Shown: positions 23,789-37,129, counted from the stretch's first letter. The stretch is DNA of 64,000 nucleotides from Bagarius yarrelli (GCA_005784505.1 VCAZ01000040.1:1650501-1714500); one strand, 5' to 3'. Made by a program: numbers and translations. The notes: a model not told the origin generated them from the sequence alone.

Positions 23789-25065
23789 GTCCCTCACTGA
23801 AACATGAAAAAACACTAGAGCGTCGTTAATGAACAGGGACAAAAACAGAACATGCTCTAAAATAATGATGTCATGTTACATAAAATATATTTATTATTTC
23901 TTTTAAGACTGAAAGATCTTTTGTGTTGTATATTTGTGATAAGTACGGAGTATTGTTTATTTGCCCTACAATAAGCTCAAGGATATTGGTTTGTATTGCA
24001 TCATTATAGATTTTTTGTCGTGGAAGCCTGTTAGTGTTTTCTTTTGGCTACTTAATTTGGGCTTTGCTGATTTACCTCAAAGGGGGATAAGAATGGGGAA
24101 AGCTTTAACCTCTGCACAAAAAAAGTCACTTCTAGAAAGTTAGTCATTTAAAGCAATAATTAAAGTACTAGATATTAAAAGCCATGAAAGTTGTTAATGT
24201 CGCTAATCAGGTACTTAGTTTTCGAACTTTTGATTTAGATTTAATTATGCATTGACGCATCTTACATTATCCCAATTTTAGGGGCTTAACATGGTACTGT
24301 TTCAGGAAGTGAGCATAGCTGTCTGAGACCCCGATCCCTCAGAACTTTAAAAAAAGTTTCCGTAAACCACACTTTACACTAAGACATATTCATAGACATA
24401 CACAGATAACAAGATGCTTGCACAAAAACTTCCCACATTTGCTATTGGTCACTGTGTAATATATATTTAACGGCTAGTGAGATATGGCACTAGCAAAGCA
24501 CACAACTTGATGATACTGTGAAGGAACTCAGAGCAGCTTTAAACATGTTCCTTTAAACATCTTTTATACATGGCTATGACTTTGGCGGGATGTAACAGCT
24601 TTTGTTAGCATGTATGCGTTTATGTATAGGGGTTGTATGAAAAGACATTTTTAGCAAAGCACAAATATGCATTCCAGCGTTGATTTTCAGTTTTGGTTTG
24701 ATTTGGAAAAACGCATTCACATCTTACATCTGCAGAGTAAATGGTTAAAAAATAAAAATGTTACTTTGATGGAAGGGTTATGTAACTTGACCAAAAGGAC
24801 AGAACTGTTTTTAACATTTTCCTTTTGTCGTTTTTATTTTTGTTTGTTCACCTCACCAACAACACAGCAAGCATTCAGGGTTTGCTTACTTTACAGTTGA
24901 GATGTTCGACATAGTCATATTACCTGTTCAGAAATCAAATGAATAAATATATTCTCTGGTCAATGAAGTATGACCAGTGTATGTGTGGTCAAAGTTATTG
25001 AAGACTGAATTTTTAATGTCTTGATGTCATGATATTAATAAACAGAAAATGTTTTTTAAAAATAT
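23789..25065 (+). other. fam110a: fam110a 3'UTR
   Basis: AT-rich sequence after the stop with no exon signals, leading to AATAAA hexamers at 24942-24947 and 25037-25042. The second is followed by T/GT-rich sequence ('tctctgtgctttta') that could serve as the downstream element. The small open frames here (23961-24143, 24667-24900) show no conserved features. Confidence 0.6.
25037..25042 (+). terminator. fam110a: Polyadenylation signal AATAAA, likely for fam110a
   Basis: Canonical hexamer about 1.25 kb past the stop codon, with a U/GU-rich stretch 25-40 bases later. An alternative hexamer lies at 24942-24947. Confidence 0.5.
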
Positions 25066-25594
25066 ATCTCTGTGCTTTTACTGTTTAATTATTTATTTAA
25101 TTATTTTTACTTTTGATCGAAAAGGGACTGTTAAAAAAAATTTAAAAAATAATGTTTTGTTAAGAGTTTATCCCAAAACTGTATGTCTTCTAACCGGCAT
25201 GAAAGCTTTTGGTTTGCAGTGACATTGAACAATGTTATATTTTAGTGCTTCACAATGAATTTTTGAATCTAAACAACAGAATATAGTGACGTATACTGCA
25301 CCCATGAATTAGTATTACATTAAATTACTAATTATTACATTAAAAATGACAAAAAAATGATATAAAATTAAACATTTCTCTGACATTTTGGTTTTGATTT
25401 CCAAGCTCTAACTCACAAGCTAATTATTTACAGAACACATAAATGAATTAGTAGTACATTGTTGCAGACTTCATGCGCTGCTGATCTTCATGCCAGCTGC
25501 TGTACAGTAAATACATGCATTTCTATGATTTAGTGAAGCTGCTGCGTGGACAGTGAGAGACTGTTCTCAAGGCTGCCTGTAACTCACGTCCCAC

Positions 25595-25755
25595 CTCCAG
25601 TATATAAGAGTCGATGAGGATGAGAAGCACGATTGATGTGTCAGAGAGAAGTGATGGTAGGAGTGCTGTTAGGAAGTAGGAGTCAGAATCTTTGCATGGC
25701 AATGAGTTTAGTCATCTTGGTGTACGTGGGTATGGCGAACAAAAAGCCGGAATAG
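25595..25755 (+). promoter_or_regulatory. TATA-led short ORF, possible small transcript
   Basis: A canonical TATA element (GTATATAAGAG, about 25601-25611) is followed about 25 bases later by a 39-codon ATG frame (25636-25755) with a hydrophobic patch 'MAMSLVILVYVG'. The peptide is not recognised, and no downstream exon was found. It could be chance, a lncRNA promoter or the first exon of an unrecognised gene. Confidence 0.25.
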
Positions 25756-27735
25756 AAAGAAGTGTAAGTGACACCGGTAGTGAAATAAGGTGATTTAGCT
25801 GAAATGGTGTTCCCCAGCATGGCACTAATTTTTTACTGGCAGCAATTATTGTGTTGAAGCACTTTTTAATATGCAGATTATTTTATGTTCTGTGGTTGTC
25901 AATGAGATTTCTGCTTAAAGAAGCAGAATCCAGTCAATGTAGATGCCAAATATAATTGGCTCAATCACAATAAAATTGAAATCTGTACCTGCCTGTCTGC
26001 TGGATTTTATCTAACATAAATCATAAGTTTTTACACAAACTTGTTGAGACTGTGTCAGCTCAAATGTTTAAATAAAGCAAAAAAGGGAACAAAAACACTA
26101 AAATTCTGAAATGGAAATAAATCTAATATTGTATATTTTTTTACTCTGGTTACTGCTGGTCAGATCACTTGTCAAAAAAACATTTCTGTTCAAATAACAA
26201 TCAATGACCAACACCTGCCTTCCTAAAAAACATGAACTTATAAAATAAAATTATATCATTTATGCCAATAGTGGGTCAGGGCAGATATGTATTAAAGTAG
26301 ATTAGTTATAAAGTAGTTTTAATGTTTAAGTAGAATGGAAAATTTAGTAATGTCAGTTGACAGATAGCATTACATATTTAGGGTGTTTATAAAGAAATGT
26401 AAATAATTTGATAAATGGCATCAATTAAAGTTATCTAACAAACTTTTACATGACAAGACTAGAATGAGCAGTTAAGTGACTTCAAGCGTTGATCTTTTTA
26501 AGCTTACTTGATGTATCTACGCTATACTATATCACTATATTATAATATATTATATACTATATCACTTTATTATAATATAACGCTATAAAGTTTACTTAAT
26601 TATTGCTATAAAACTCTTTAAAATTGTGTATGGTGTATTTAATTATACATTAAATATATACATTTTATTAAAATAAAAAACGAACTGTTAAAAAAAAGCC
26701 AAAGTCAATGTATGTCACAGCTTACACGCAGATTGCCAGGGGGTCTGTATTATTAATCTGCATGGGAAAAGAGCACTTTCAGGCATGTGTGTATGTTTGT
26801 ATGTAAGATACATGAGGAGGATTTGAGATCTGAACCTCATCGCAGCAGATTTGGCTATCACCGCACAACACAATCAGCACACCTCTATTTACAAACAGGT
26901 TATTGGTTTTTATGCATCATCTCAAATGCAACAGATCATACAAAAATACAAGGTCCTGTGATCCAACCTCCATATCATTCTAAACCTGGTACATTCTAAG
27001 ATTAGCACATTTCTTGGATTCTGCTGTTAGTCATCTACCTCATACCACAACACGTGAAAATTTCCAGAACCAATTCAGTTTGGATGAAAAACAGTTATGT
27101 GTATCAAGCTTTCGATAGGCTGTGTTGTAACACTAGATACTGTAAGTGTATGAGTCATGGTATGAGCACTACATTTTTGCCAACTCCCTCATACATAATA
27201 CCCAGACACATACACACACACACAGCTCAAAGGCAGAGGATCTGTAAGTGGAGGAGGTGTTAACCACAAAGCCTGCTCACTTTTTTATTTTTTTAATTGA
27301 CTTTTTCTATTGTTAAAAAGTGTCACATGGAGCCCATCCGACAGATTTTACTTTAGTTTAGAATTTTTCATTTTCTATGGTAGCTTGCAATTGAGAAAGA
27401 CTGATAGTTCTGTTTTTTTGGACTTTAACCTTAAAATGTTTACGACCTCATGAAAAACTGCAATCTGAAACTTAATGCCAACTAATGTATATGAGAAGAA
27501 CCGATTCATAAAGCTGTCGTGACGCTGCTGTCCTTATTATACACATGCTGTATATAGACATAATACAGTGCACATTTAATATGTTAATATAAACAAGGTA
27601 AACACGGTGTGAGGCAAACAGAAGTGGGGACTGAGATAATATACTTTGGTAAATGTATAGATAATGTGTCAACATCTTTACAATGTGGAAAAATTGCTTA
27701 AAGAACTGGCCTTGTGAAAATGACCTATGTGAAAA
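25756..27735. other. Intergenic, no gene seen
   Basis: AT-rich, with short palindromic AT stretches near 26520-26590 and a small (CA)n at about 27205-27222. Open frames at 26787-26999 and 27054-27263 lack any signature. Confidence 0.45.
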
Positions 27736-27739
27736 AATA

Positions 27740-28700
27740 CTATCGTTTTGTAGAGTAACCTAACTCTAGAGTATGTATTAAAATTTTCTGTAGTAAATAC
27801 TGTAGTGTTTTTAGACCCTTCTATAAATTATATCAATTAATTGCAGCGTGGTAATTTGTTGTGGTAATTCTACTACACTTGTCATATTAACTCTAATAAA
27901 GTAAACAATTGACAATTAATTACTATAGTAAATTTTCTACAACTATTTTTTGCTGTATGTTAAACCATTAATGTTTGATTAAAACTTTTGCCGAATCAAT
28001 TCTGGAAAGATTGGGTTGTTTTTTGAATTAAAATAAAATAAAAGCTAAAAGACTTTCAAAACCCAAGATCCAATTTTTTTATTCACAATAGAAAATAAAT
28101 TACATAAATGTTTAAACTAAGAAGTTTTACACTTTTATGCCCTTAATGAGCTTATTCAAAATTTGATGCCTGCTACTGGCCTCAAAATAGTTGGGACGGG
28201 GCATGTTTTCCATGGTGTAACATCTCCTCTTACTTTCAAAACAGTTTGAAGATGTCTGGGCATCGAGGCTATGGGTTTTGGTGTTCGTCACATTCTTACC
28301 GATTCAGGTTCCAGTGAAGTTTGGTGTTTTCGTCACATTTCTTACCTGATCAGGTTTCCAGCTGGAACACACTGAAGTTTTTTGTTTGGCAGTTTAAGAT
28401 TTTCAGAATCTGTTTCTCATAATAAGCCTTTCAAAACTGGAACTGTTCCCCGTTATATTTTTTATCAGGTAACTAAAGTCTTTTTTTAATAATATGGTGT
28501 ATACATTAATGAAGTTTAAATACTACCAATTAAAATTATTTAGTAAATACTATAATATAATACAGTTTACCACAGACTGCTACTTTACTGTAGTAACTTG
28601 AAAACTCTACTACAATATGTTATAGTATGCTGGAGTAAGATATAGTAAATACTGTAATATACTACAATTTTTGCTATCTCACTGTAGTCAATCCTAAATA
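27740..28700. mobile_element. Composite of MITE-like halves around a DNA-transposon relic
   Basis: The flanks 27740-27960 and 28490-28700 are rich in 'agtaaatactgtag', 'tactatagtaa' and related words typical of a fish MITE. The centre (about 28070-28460) reads 'tttttattcacaatagaaaa', 'tttgatgcctgctactggcc', 'tcaaaatagttgggacgggg' and 'catctcctcttactttcaaa'. This resembles the ends of a widespread fish class II element. A short internal duplication ('gtttggtgttttcgtcacat' versus 'ggttttggtgttcgtcacat') is present. No transposase frame remains. Subfamily not assigned. Confidence 0.5.
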
Positions 28701-29036
28701 CTATCTAGCTGATCAGCAAAAAAGAGCTTTAGTTCAATAAAACCAGCTTATAATAACAAATGAATAAAACTGATGGAGTTCATGTCTTTTTTTAAGAGGC
28801 ACACAAGGCAACATTTAAGTGTTTCTGTACAACAGCATAATAAAACATTTTATGATGATAGCGCTTTAGATTTGTCAGTCATCCAATGGCTTATCAATCT
28901 TTTAGCACACATGGGTAGCTTTAGTGTATAACTTTAACTACATTTTATAGTATGAGGGGTAAATTGCGTTTCTCTACTGATTACAGATAAAATGTCAAGG
29001 TCTAAATACTTTAATGTTTATCTTTAATCATGTTTT

Positions 29037-29362
29037 ATTTATTTATTTTCCATACCCGCTTATTTCCTAATCTGGGGTTACGGGGATCTGCTGAAACCTA
29101 TCCCAACCGTCTCTGAAAGGGCGAAAGGCAAGAGTGGTACACCCTGGACAGGTTTCCAGTCCACCACAGTGAGTGTGTGTCCGTCCACCACATTCCCGGA
29201 CAATTTAGAATCACCAAACAACATAACATACGTGTTTTTGGACTGTGAGAGGAATCCGGAGTAAACCCACGCAAGTACGAGGAGAACATGCAAACTCCAC
29301 ACAGAAAGGGAATCGAACCTGGGCCTTCTTGCTGTGAGACAACAGTCCTAATGCCCTCCTTA
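29037..29362 (-). repeat. Dispersed repeat family C, copy 3
   Basis: Plus strand: 'ccatacccgcttatttccta', 'gggcgaaaggcaagagtgg', 'acaccctggacaggtttcc', 'ggacaatttagaatcacc', 'tccggagtaaacccacgc', 'gaggagaacatgcaaactcc', 'gaatcgaacctgggccttct'. On the minus strand the last part gives a box B-like AGGTTCGATTCCC. The open frames at 29078-29302 and 29098-29427 (minus) are this repeat. Confidence 0.85.
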
Positions 29363-32159
29363 ATCATTTTTATTAATAATGTCAAAGTAAAGTATAAGTA
29401 CGTCAAGAGATCACAAAAGACTAACAAAGTAGAAATTATATCTGGAATTATATCAATGTGAGTTCAGGGCAAAATTTATTACAGGTTACATAATTGCTCT
29501 TTTCGACCATGTTACACTTATTCCACAATTGTGTAAATACCAAAAACTCCAAGGAACAAGTTGGTTTATAAATAAATGATCTCAGCACCTTTTCTAATAG
29601 GATTTGCCAGTAAAAGGTCCAGGAATAAAACATCTCTTTGTCTGTTTGCAGAGCGCATAGCACATACAGCGCATACCATCTAGCTCAATATCTATTACAT
29701 TTACATATAATTTTAATTAGATTAAACACAGCAATGGATTATAAATTAGTAAGAATGCTGCCCACATTCCAGACACAGTACCCACAGACTTTTATTACAT
29801 AGTTTCTCTTTTTTCCCATTGTTGTCCATTCCTGTCATGTAAATTGTGAGTTGTTGTTGGTGAGTTGGTTTTCAGCTTAGCCAGCTGTTCCTGTAAAGTT
29901 AAGTTGAAAAAAATATATTTTTGGCCCACATTGTTTATAAGCAATTGCTGATCTCAGCTGTTTTTTCTCTGTTTACTGCTATGGCTCCTCTCCGGTAATT
30001 ACTTGCATTGCTATTCTACTTAACTCTGTCGTATTGCCCTACTTTTCTCTCTCCAGACCTGAAGGTTTTGAGAATTGTGTTCAGTTGACTGACACACATC
30101 CTGTCTGAATTCTTATCATAAAAGGTAATGATATGGGGTCTGAACTGGCAGCAGGTGTTTTCTTAGATAAGGGGCATAATGAGCAAAAGAGTGTGTGGGT
30201 GCCTCTATGTATGTATGTAAGTATGTGTGTGTGTGTGTGTATGACTGTGTGAGAGAGCGTGAAATTAGTACATTAGCCATGCTTGTTTCTTGACTCTGTA
30301 TGTGTATTTAAAAATGATCATGTTAAAGTGTTGATTCTCTCCATCTTCGAGAGCCGTGTATAAACTCTATAAGATAACACTTGCACTTGGCTACCTCTAG
30401 AATAACTTAACAACACTTATGGCTTCACTGTTTGTACCAGCAGCATGACTAACCTCAGCCGGACTTGGCTTGAACATGGGGCAGCTGTCCTCGGTGTCCT
30501 TCCAATTTATGACCTGGTTGTCTGAACAGTGTGGGAACAGGCAAGAAAAGCCAAATAAACACAAATTGAAACGTTCAATCTGAAAAAGAGACAACCAGAG
30601 TGACGCTTCTAGAGGTAATTTGATATTGAGAAAATAAGCAACCGAGACACTAAAACACATCCTTGTCTTTCTTAGCTTCTCTATTCCGTTTCCATTCACA
30701 TCGCCAAGGAAAATTTCACAAATAAAATCTTTTCTCTAATTAAACATGCCAAATTAAGCACACTGTCTGCTTTTGTTAATGCATGGAAAAGTCTTAGGAA
30801 TGGTTTTGACACTTTAGCAGCCACATCCTGCTGCCATGGCATGCACAGAGATGTGCTGGCGAACCTACAGTGTGTGTAGAACATCTTTTATATACATAAT
30901 AATTTACAGAATGTTTTCTTTACATTTTCTCCAGCATGGAAGGAAAAGTTAAATAAAACTACTAAGCATTTTGTCCAATTTATTTATTTCTTTTTTAATT
31001 CTTTTATCTAATGCCAATATTCTGCTTATCGTTACTGTGAAATAATTAATAATTAAATCATGTAGCTGCTTTTTATGCTGTTTTCTCAGATACCCATCAA
31101 ATTGTTTTACTACTTGAAGCTACATTTGTTTGGTACTGACTGGAATCTGGAATCATTTTTCCATTTCAACAAAGCAAACATTAATTGCATCAATCCACCT
31201 TAAACACAGACCTACAAACATTCCTGTATGACATTTGCTGTTCCTCTTTAATCCTCACCAACCGTTACTCCTGCTCTTTTCTTTCATTGTAAAATACGGT
31301 GTCATGATGTGAGCATTTTCAAAAGAAAATCTTGATATCTCAGAGGCAATGCTTCCAAACTGGGTTGTACCACCATAGAAAAGATTTAACGCAAAGAAAA
31401 AAACCCTGAAACAACACAGAGAGTCAGACGGGTACATGCTGCTTGAGTGTTTAAGTCTGGGTTGATCTGGCAGGTGGAGTTTATCCTGAGGAAAGTGAGC
31501 GATAAAGTAACTATGGCATTTCTGCAGCACTGCATGTGTCTTTGCCTATCAAAGCTGTAAATAGCAACACAACTGTCAGAATGTGAAACTAGTAAAGGAA
31601 ATAAATCCTTTGATCAGTTTATGTCGAAAGTCTCTCGAGCTCCTGTAAATAGCTGACTTATAAGCCTGCACGTCTGCAAGGTCACTGCTTATTTCTACAT
31701 GTCTTAGTTTACCATGCTGATAGATTCATTCCACACTTTACTAAGTTGGGATCAACCCATGCCATCTGTTGTGTGTAAAATAAATATGTGCTTAAGACTA
31801 ATTGTTCACTAGCATACACACATCACTAGATACTAGCCTTGGTTGATTATTTCATATATTTATATACCCTGGACATTGATGCCTTAAAACATTTTATACA
31901 GGGTGTCCCGTATGTTTCCATACATAGCAAAAAAATATTATTTAAACATTATTATTTGAATAATATGCTCTACATGACTGTCATTGCTTCAAAAACACAT
32001 TTTGATTTTGTCCTTCACTGCTAAAGAACACGTATAAGTTATGCTACATTTATGCTACAGTTATGCTTGTGTTGGCGTTGGTCTTTTCATGATACACCAA
32101 GGCCTTTAAATGCTTCCAAAGATAAAAATCCAGTGGGATAGAAGTAAAAACACAGTTCT
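29363..32159. other. Intergenic, no gene seen
   Basis: Contains a mixed ATGT/GT microsatellite at 30207-30245. The stretch 30400-30900 is slightly richer in GC and low in repeats, and could be conserved non-coding DNA, but this cannot be judged from one sequence. Minus-strand frames at 30397-30699, 30696-30884 and 31255-31530 show no family features. Confidence 0.4.
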
Positions 32160-32515
32160 CTGGAGTGTCTTGGTATGTTGTAGCATTCTATTATTACTTC
32201 ACTAGAGCAAAAACCAAACCTGTGTCAGCATGACAATGCTTCTGTGCACAAACGCCTTGAGCTCCATGAAGACATAGTTGGCCAAGGAAAGTGTATAAGA
32301 ACTTTTAAGTTGTACACAGAGTTTTTTTAAGTTGTACAAATTTTAAGTTGTACACAGAGTCATGATCTCAACACCACTTAACACTTTTAAGATAAATTCA
32401 AATGCAAATTTGCTATCCAAACCTCCTCACCAGTCATTAGCACCTGAACTAAATAATACTGTTGTGGTCGAATAAACATTACTAGAAGTTTGGAGGTTAT
32501 TTTAGGAGTAAGAGT
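32160..32515 (+). mobile_element. Tc1/mariner relic with internal tandem triplication
   Basis: Plus strand carries 'gtatgttgtagcattctatt', 'cctgtgtcagcatgacaatg', 'cttctgtgcacaaacgcctt', 'gagctccatgaagacatagt' and later 'tcatgatctcaacaccactt', the order found in one fish Tc1-like transposase. The frame is broken, and a unit of 'ttttaagttgtacacagag' type occurs three times in 32306-32360, one copy truncated. The same element family lies in the opposite sense at 40881-41279. Confidence 0.75.
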
Positions 32516-33059
32516 TAACTGAAATTGTTGTAAAAACACATATTGATGTGATAGCCGTGCTTTTCCATTCCATATGATGTATTTAAGGATCTGGATATTG
32601 GTTAAAATTAATTACGAGAAAAACAGAGCAGGGACTGGTAAGAAATAACTGGGACTGGTAAATGACATGAACTTTAAAAGGAGCCAGACTGAACACATCC
32701 TCTTTTAGGTAATAGATTATAAATCATTACTCTATCATTCTTCAAAGTCACACTGTAAAACAGTAAAGCTGAAATGAAATGATCTCCAAGCATCAGGTTC
32801 ATTATGCATACAAAAGAATGTTTTACAAAAATAAAGGATTTAAGTAAAGTTATTCACTAAAATACATGACACACAGATATAAAATTTTGTTTTTGGTAAC
32901 TGCAGTATTTATAGTATCGATATAGGACCATCCTCAACATCACAAAGCCATTTAGGCTCACTAAAAAATAGCTTTTTCCTTGGAGCCATAACTGCTGTAA
33001 ATCACTCCACCAGGAATCCCCTATAAACACCCTGAACAACTATCTGCCACAATCGATTG

Positions 33060-33083
33060 GCACACACACACACACACACACAC
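33060..33083. repeat. (CA)n microsatellite
   Basis: Uninterrupted CA dinucleotide run. Confidence 0.95.
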
Positions 33084-33371
33084 TGCAGCATAACCACTGA
33101 CTATACAGTAACTTAGAGGTTTACTTCCTGTTTATTGTTTGTATTGTGTAACTTGTTGTTGGAAATTTTATCTATAATCATACACTGTTAAATTTATACA
33201 TTGTGCACTTTTTTTAAAGCTGCTAGAGTAGATATCTGTAGTTCCTGGAATAAAAACATATTTTCATTGATTTAGAAAGAACATATATTTATGTTCTGAT
33301 ACTACACTGCTTCTGTTATTGCTTTTTACATCTATTGCACTACTACTATTTGCACTAAATAATTATATATA

Positions 33372-33374
<3 letters not shown>

Positions 33375-33409
<35 letters not shown>
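33375..33409. repeat. Poly(T) tract of about 34 bases
   Basis: A single long T run preceded by (AT)n. In such a position it may mark the tail of a minus-strand retroposed sequence or simply be slippage-expanded DNA. Its exact length in the assembly should be treated with caution. Confidence 0.9.
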
Positions 33410-33818
33410 CTTGAATTGAAACTTAAACATATTAACAATAACTGCAATTCTTTTATTTCCTGTAAAATAACCATAACAAATTTAAAAAAAAATCATTGTT
33501 TAATCCATTCTTTGCATTTTACAAGTATTGTGTTACTCATTTGGGTAAGGCTTTATTCTAAACCCTGCTCATTGCTCATTTTGGCAAAAAAAAGAGATGA
33601 AAAAGGGTCTTATTCATGATGGCTGACTCAATTCCTTGATAGACATTTAAGTGGAACAAAGGAAGGTGTGGCAGAGACACAAGATGACTTTTATATTGAT
33701 GTACACAGTTTACCGCTTTAATAATGCATTGCAAAACCTCAAAACATAATCACCTGAAAGCAGTCAGTAACTGAAATAACAGTCTATGTGCACACCTTGG
33801 CTTCAGGCCTAAATGTCT

Positions 33819-33848
33819 GTGCGTGTGTGTGTGTGTGTGTGTGTGTGA
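33819..33848. repeat. (GT)n microsatellite
   Basis: GT dinucleotide run with one GC step at its start. Confidence 0.95.
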
Positions 33849-35567
33849 TTAAGGTCAGCTTTCCGTCTGTCATGGTCTACACCTGACCCGCAATCTCACT
33901 GACGTCATAGCGCAGCATGTTGAGTCTGCAGCGTGTGTGTGGAGGTCAGTGGGGGTGAGACACCAGAGCATATTCATTACTGTTTTAAAACAGGAAGCCT
34001 TTGTGTGGTTCTTTCACTTGTAAAGTATATTATCCTCTCCTGTTGTAACTGTTTACACAATATCTATTACAAAAAGTTTACAGTTTAATAGCTTGGCAAG
34101 TAACTTTTAAGCTGGAGCTCTAGATGGTTTAGTGAACTTGGCTTTGTTCCATGTGTTTTTGTTGTTTTTCATGAACTGACTTTACTGCATAGAGAAAAGA
34201 GACTGGATCGACAGCAGCCATGTAACCTGAGGCAGAAACAGTAGAGGTGTGGAATTTCACCAGGGAGATGAGTGTTTGTATCTGTGTGTTTGTGAGGACG
34301 TGTGCACGATTACTCATGTATAAATGTAAAGGTTGACTAAGGGTTTTTTTTCCCTCCATGAATGGTTTGTTTTATCATGTTTAATTTGGTACTCCAGGAA
34401 AATCTACTAGCACCTACCAGTTTAAGCCACACATATTTCTGTTGTGTGACGTAGATGACCTACCCACTGCCCTAACCCTTCATCAGGATGATGTGGAGTT
34501 GACCTAACCACTGTATCGAATTACATTGAACCAGTGCAAAGTGACACCAGACCACATGGTGCTCCAGGTGCTTCTTTCATGCTGAGGTGATACATATGTG
34601 ACATGCTGATAATGAAAGTTCCAGTTTGTCTCTACACCTCACCAGCCACATTCTTTCAGTGCTTTATCTCATGCACCAAACAAACGCGGTTCTTGGCCCT
34701 ATCATTAGGAGATTGTACGTTTGGATCCAGATGATGCCATCGCCATCTGCACTCAGAACACAGAGCCTCCGAAAATTGGTCATGGTTTGTATAACAGAGA
34801 AATACCATTTCTCTCTTGGTGTTATTCACAGCAGCAGTAGCCAATAGAGGCTATCCATCTGTTTATGTAAAGAAAAGGTAGTATTGCTTCCCTATGAGTG
34901 TGCTACACTTTCTGGCACTAAAAAGCAGTTTTAAAATATGATATTTGCAGGCGCAGTATCCCTGTGAGTAGCCCATAGCTACATAACATTATTGCACTTT
35001 GGGCAACCCAAGTTCAAATCATAGCTCAGGAAATGTTCTCAAACCCGCCCCCTTTTTCTCACCAACCTAATAAAAGCAAAAATGCCTGAAAAAAAAGTTG
35101 ATGTTAATGTGTTTCAGAGGAACCAAATGTTATTCTTTACATTTCTTGGTTAAAAATCTAATGGAAGGAAAGGATGAGCTGGCCTCTGTGGGTGGGGGTG
35201 ACCAATTTGGAAAGAAGAAAACATACAATGGTCTTGCAACACTGGTGCAATGAAGGTAAAGCGGTACACTATGTTAAAAGCAGTGGTGTGGGTTTTCAGT
35301 CTGGCCTTCTGGAAGCAACTGTAAACCGCTGACACACATTTTACATCTTTTTTCAATGATGCCAATTCAATATAACAATATAACTTACAACACAGACATA
35401 CATATACAATATATAAAAAGACAAGAACAGCACATCTTACATGTGTTATATATAATGTGTTATCATATCTGTTACAGATTGTAATAAATCCAAAATCCAA
35501 GTGCAGCTTTATAAATAATCCAAATGTAAAAAATAAAAAAAAATTACAGAGACTTGAACAAAACTAA

Positions 35568-35850
35568 AGATTTTTAGTTAGACTTTTTACTACATATCAG
35601 TTCTAACTATAAGCAATAACACTTTAAAACTGTTGTGCAGGCACAATTTGCTGATGATTTCAAAAGCTTTATAAATATTAAAGGTGACCATGAGGACTGA
35701 ACAATAGTAAATATTGAAAGAAAGTTTGGGGACACCGGTTGGACATCGCTGTGGTTTTAAACATATCACAAAATTTGGTTTTAATCAATAATCTGATTTG
35801 ATAGGAATATGATAGGAATGTGTAGATGGTTTTAATATTGATGTTATAAT
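35568..35850 (+). repeat. Local direct repeat, copy R1
   Basis: Shares with 37130-37505 the ordered phrases 'ttttagttagacttt', 'ctacatatcag', 'taagcaataacac', 'ggcacaatttgct', 'tttataaatattaaaggt' and 'atcacaaaat'. The copies have diverged by substitutions and small indels, so the duplication is not recent. It lies immediately left of a Tc1 relic. No coding potential is visible. Confidence 0.75.
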
Positions 35851-35869
35851 GTAACAATAAGTGATCATT

Positions 35870-36926
35870 CATATTGTTTTAAAAAAAAGTCACTACCTGG
35901 AATAAACTAAGTAAATAGGTAGAAATCTCCTATTGAATATTTACTGCACAGGTGATTATGTTTCAGATAGAAACAGGCTATTTAACCCAAACTGATGCAG
36001 TGAGTCGCTTCTCAGTTCTTAAACAACCATGTTGGAAGACACACCCTGTGGTCATGGAAAAGATGTTAATCTGTTTCAGAAGAGTCAAATTATTGGCATG
36101 CACCAAGCAAAGAAAACATCAAAGGAGATTGCTGAAACTACTAAAATTGTTTAAGAACTGTTCAACACATTATTAAAAACTAGAAGGATAGTGGGGAACC
36201 ATCATCTGCAGGGAAGACATGTCCCAAATTGTTAAAAAAACAACAGCAGAACTCATAAAGATGTTTAATAGTAAAAGTAACAGCATTTCACCTGCAAAAT
36301 ACAAAGGAAACTTGAGGGATTGAGCCTTCAATTTTCTAGGGAGCATAAAGATTGGACTAAGGAACAATGAGAGAAGGTCATGTGTTCTGATGAGTCCAGT
36401 TTTACCCTGTTCCAAAGTGACTGCTGCATTAGGGTACAAAGAGTTGGATGAAGTGCATCATGCCTAGTGCCTACCGTACAAGCCTGTAAGGGCAGTTCTA
36501 TAATCTGCGGTTGCTGCAGTTGCTTAAGTCTACATTCAGCATGTGGCCAAAGAATAAGGTCAGCGGACTACCTAAATATACTAAATGACCGGGTTATTCC
36601 ATCAATAGATTTTTTCTTTCCTGATAGCACAGACATATTGCAAGATGACAATGTCAGGAATCAACAGGCTTAAATTGTGAACGCGTTATTCAGGGAGCAT
36701 GAGACATCATTATCACATATGGACTGGCGACCACAGAGTCCAGATCTTGAAATGACTTTCCTATCATCAATACAACATCTTGGTAAAAATTAATGCAACT
36801 CTGGATGGGAATAGATGTTGTGACACTGCAGAAGCGTATCGAAATAATATCATAGCAAATATGTGCTGTAATTAATCCCCTCCATTAAAGGCAGTCCAAT
36901 GATTTTTTTTTTGGCCAGGCAGTTTA
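35870..36926 (+). mobile_element. Tc1/mariner relic, about 1.05 kb, internally deleted
   Basis: The left end shows 'aaaaaaaagtcactacctgg' and the right end 'ttttggccaggcagttta', fitting the inverted terminal repeats of a fish Tc1-like element that begins and ends near TA. Internal landmarks on the plus strand include 'gatgagtccagttttaccct', 'catcatgcctagtgcctacc', 'aatgaccgggttattccatc', 'gggagcatgagacatcatta' and 'ccacagagtccagatcttg'. It is shorter than a full-length element (about 1.6 kb), and part of the DDE domain near 36755 is missing. Stops and frameshifts leave it inactive. The small frames at 35952-36176 and 36467-36673 are its fragments. Confidence 0.87.
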
Positions 36927-37129
36927 TCTTGTGTAAGAAATTCATAAGAATAGGCTGTCAGATTTCTGTGTTGCATGGACCTGACTGGACCTGTGTTTCT
37001 GGCTGCAGCATGCCACTGTGGTTGTACCAGCCAGGTGGTGAAATTTAAGAGCCACAGATTGCACTGATAACAGAAACAAGGGTGTCTTGGTGATCCCACA
37101 TGCAACTGAAATGAAAGCATTTGCTCAAT

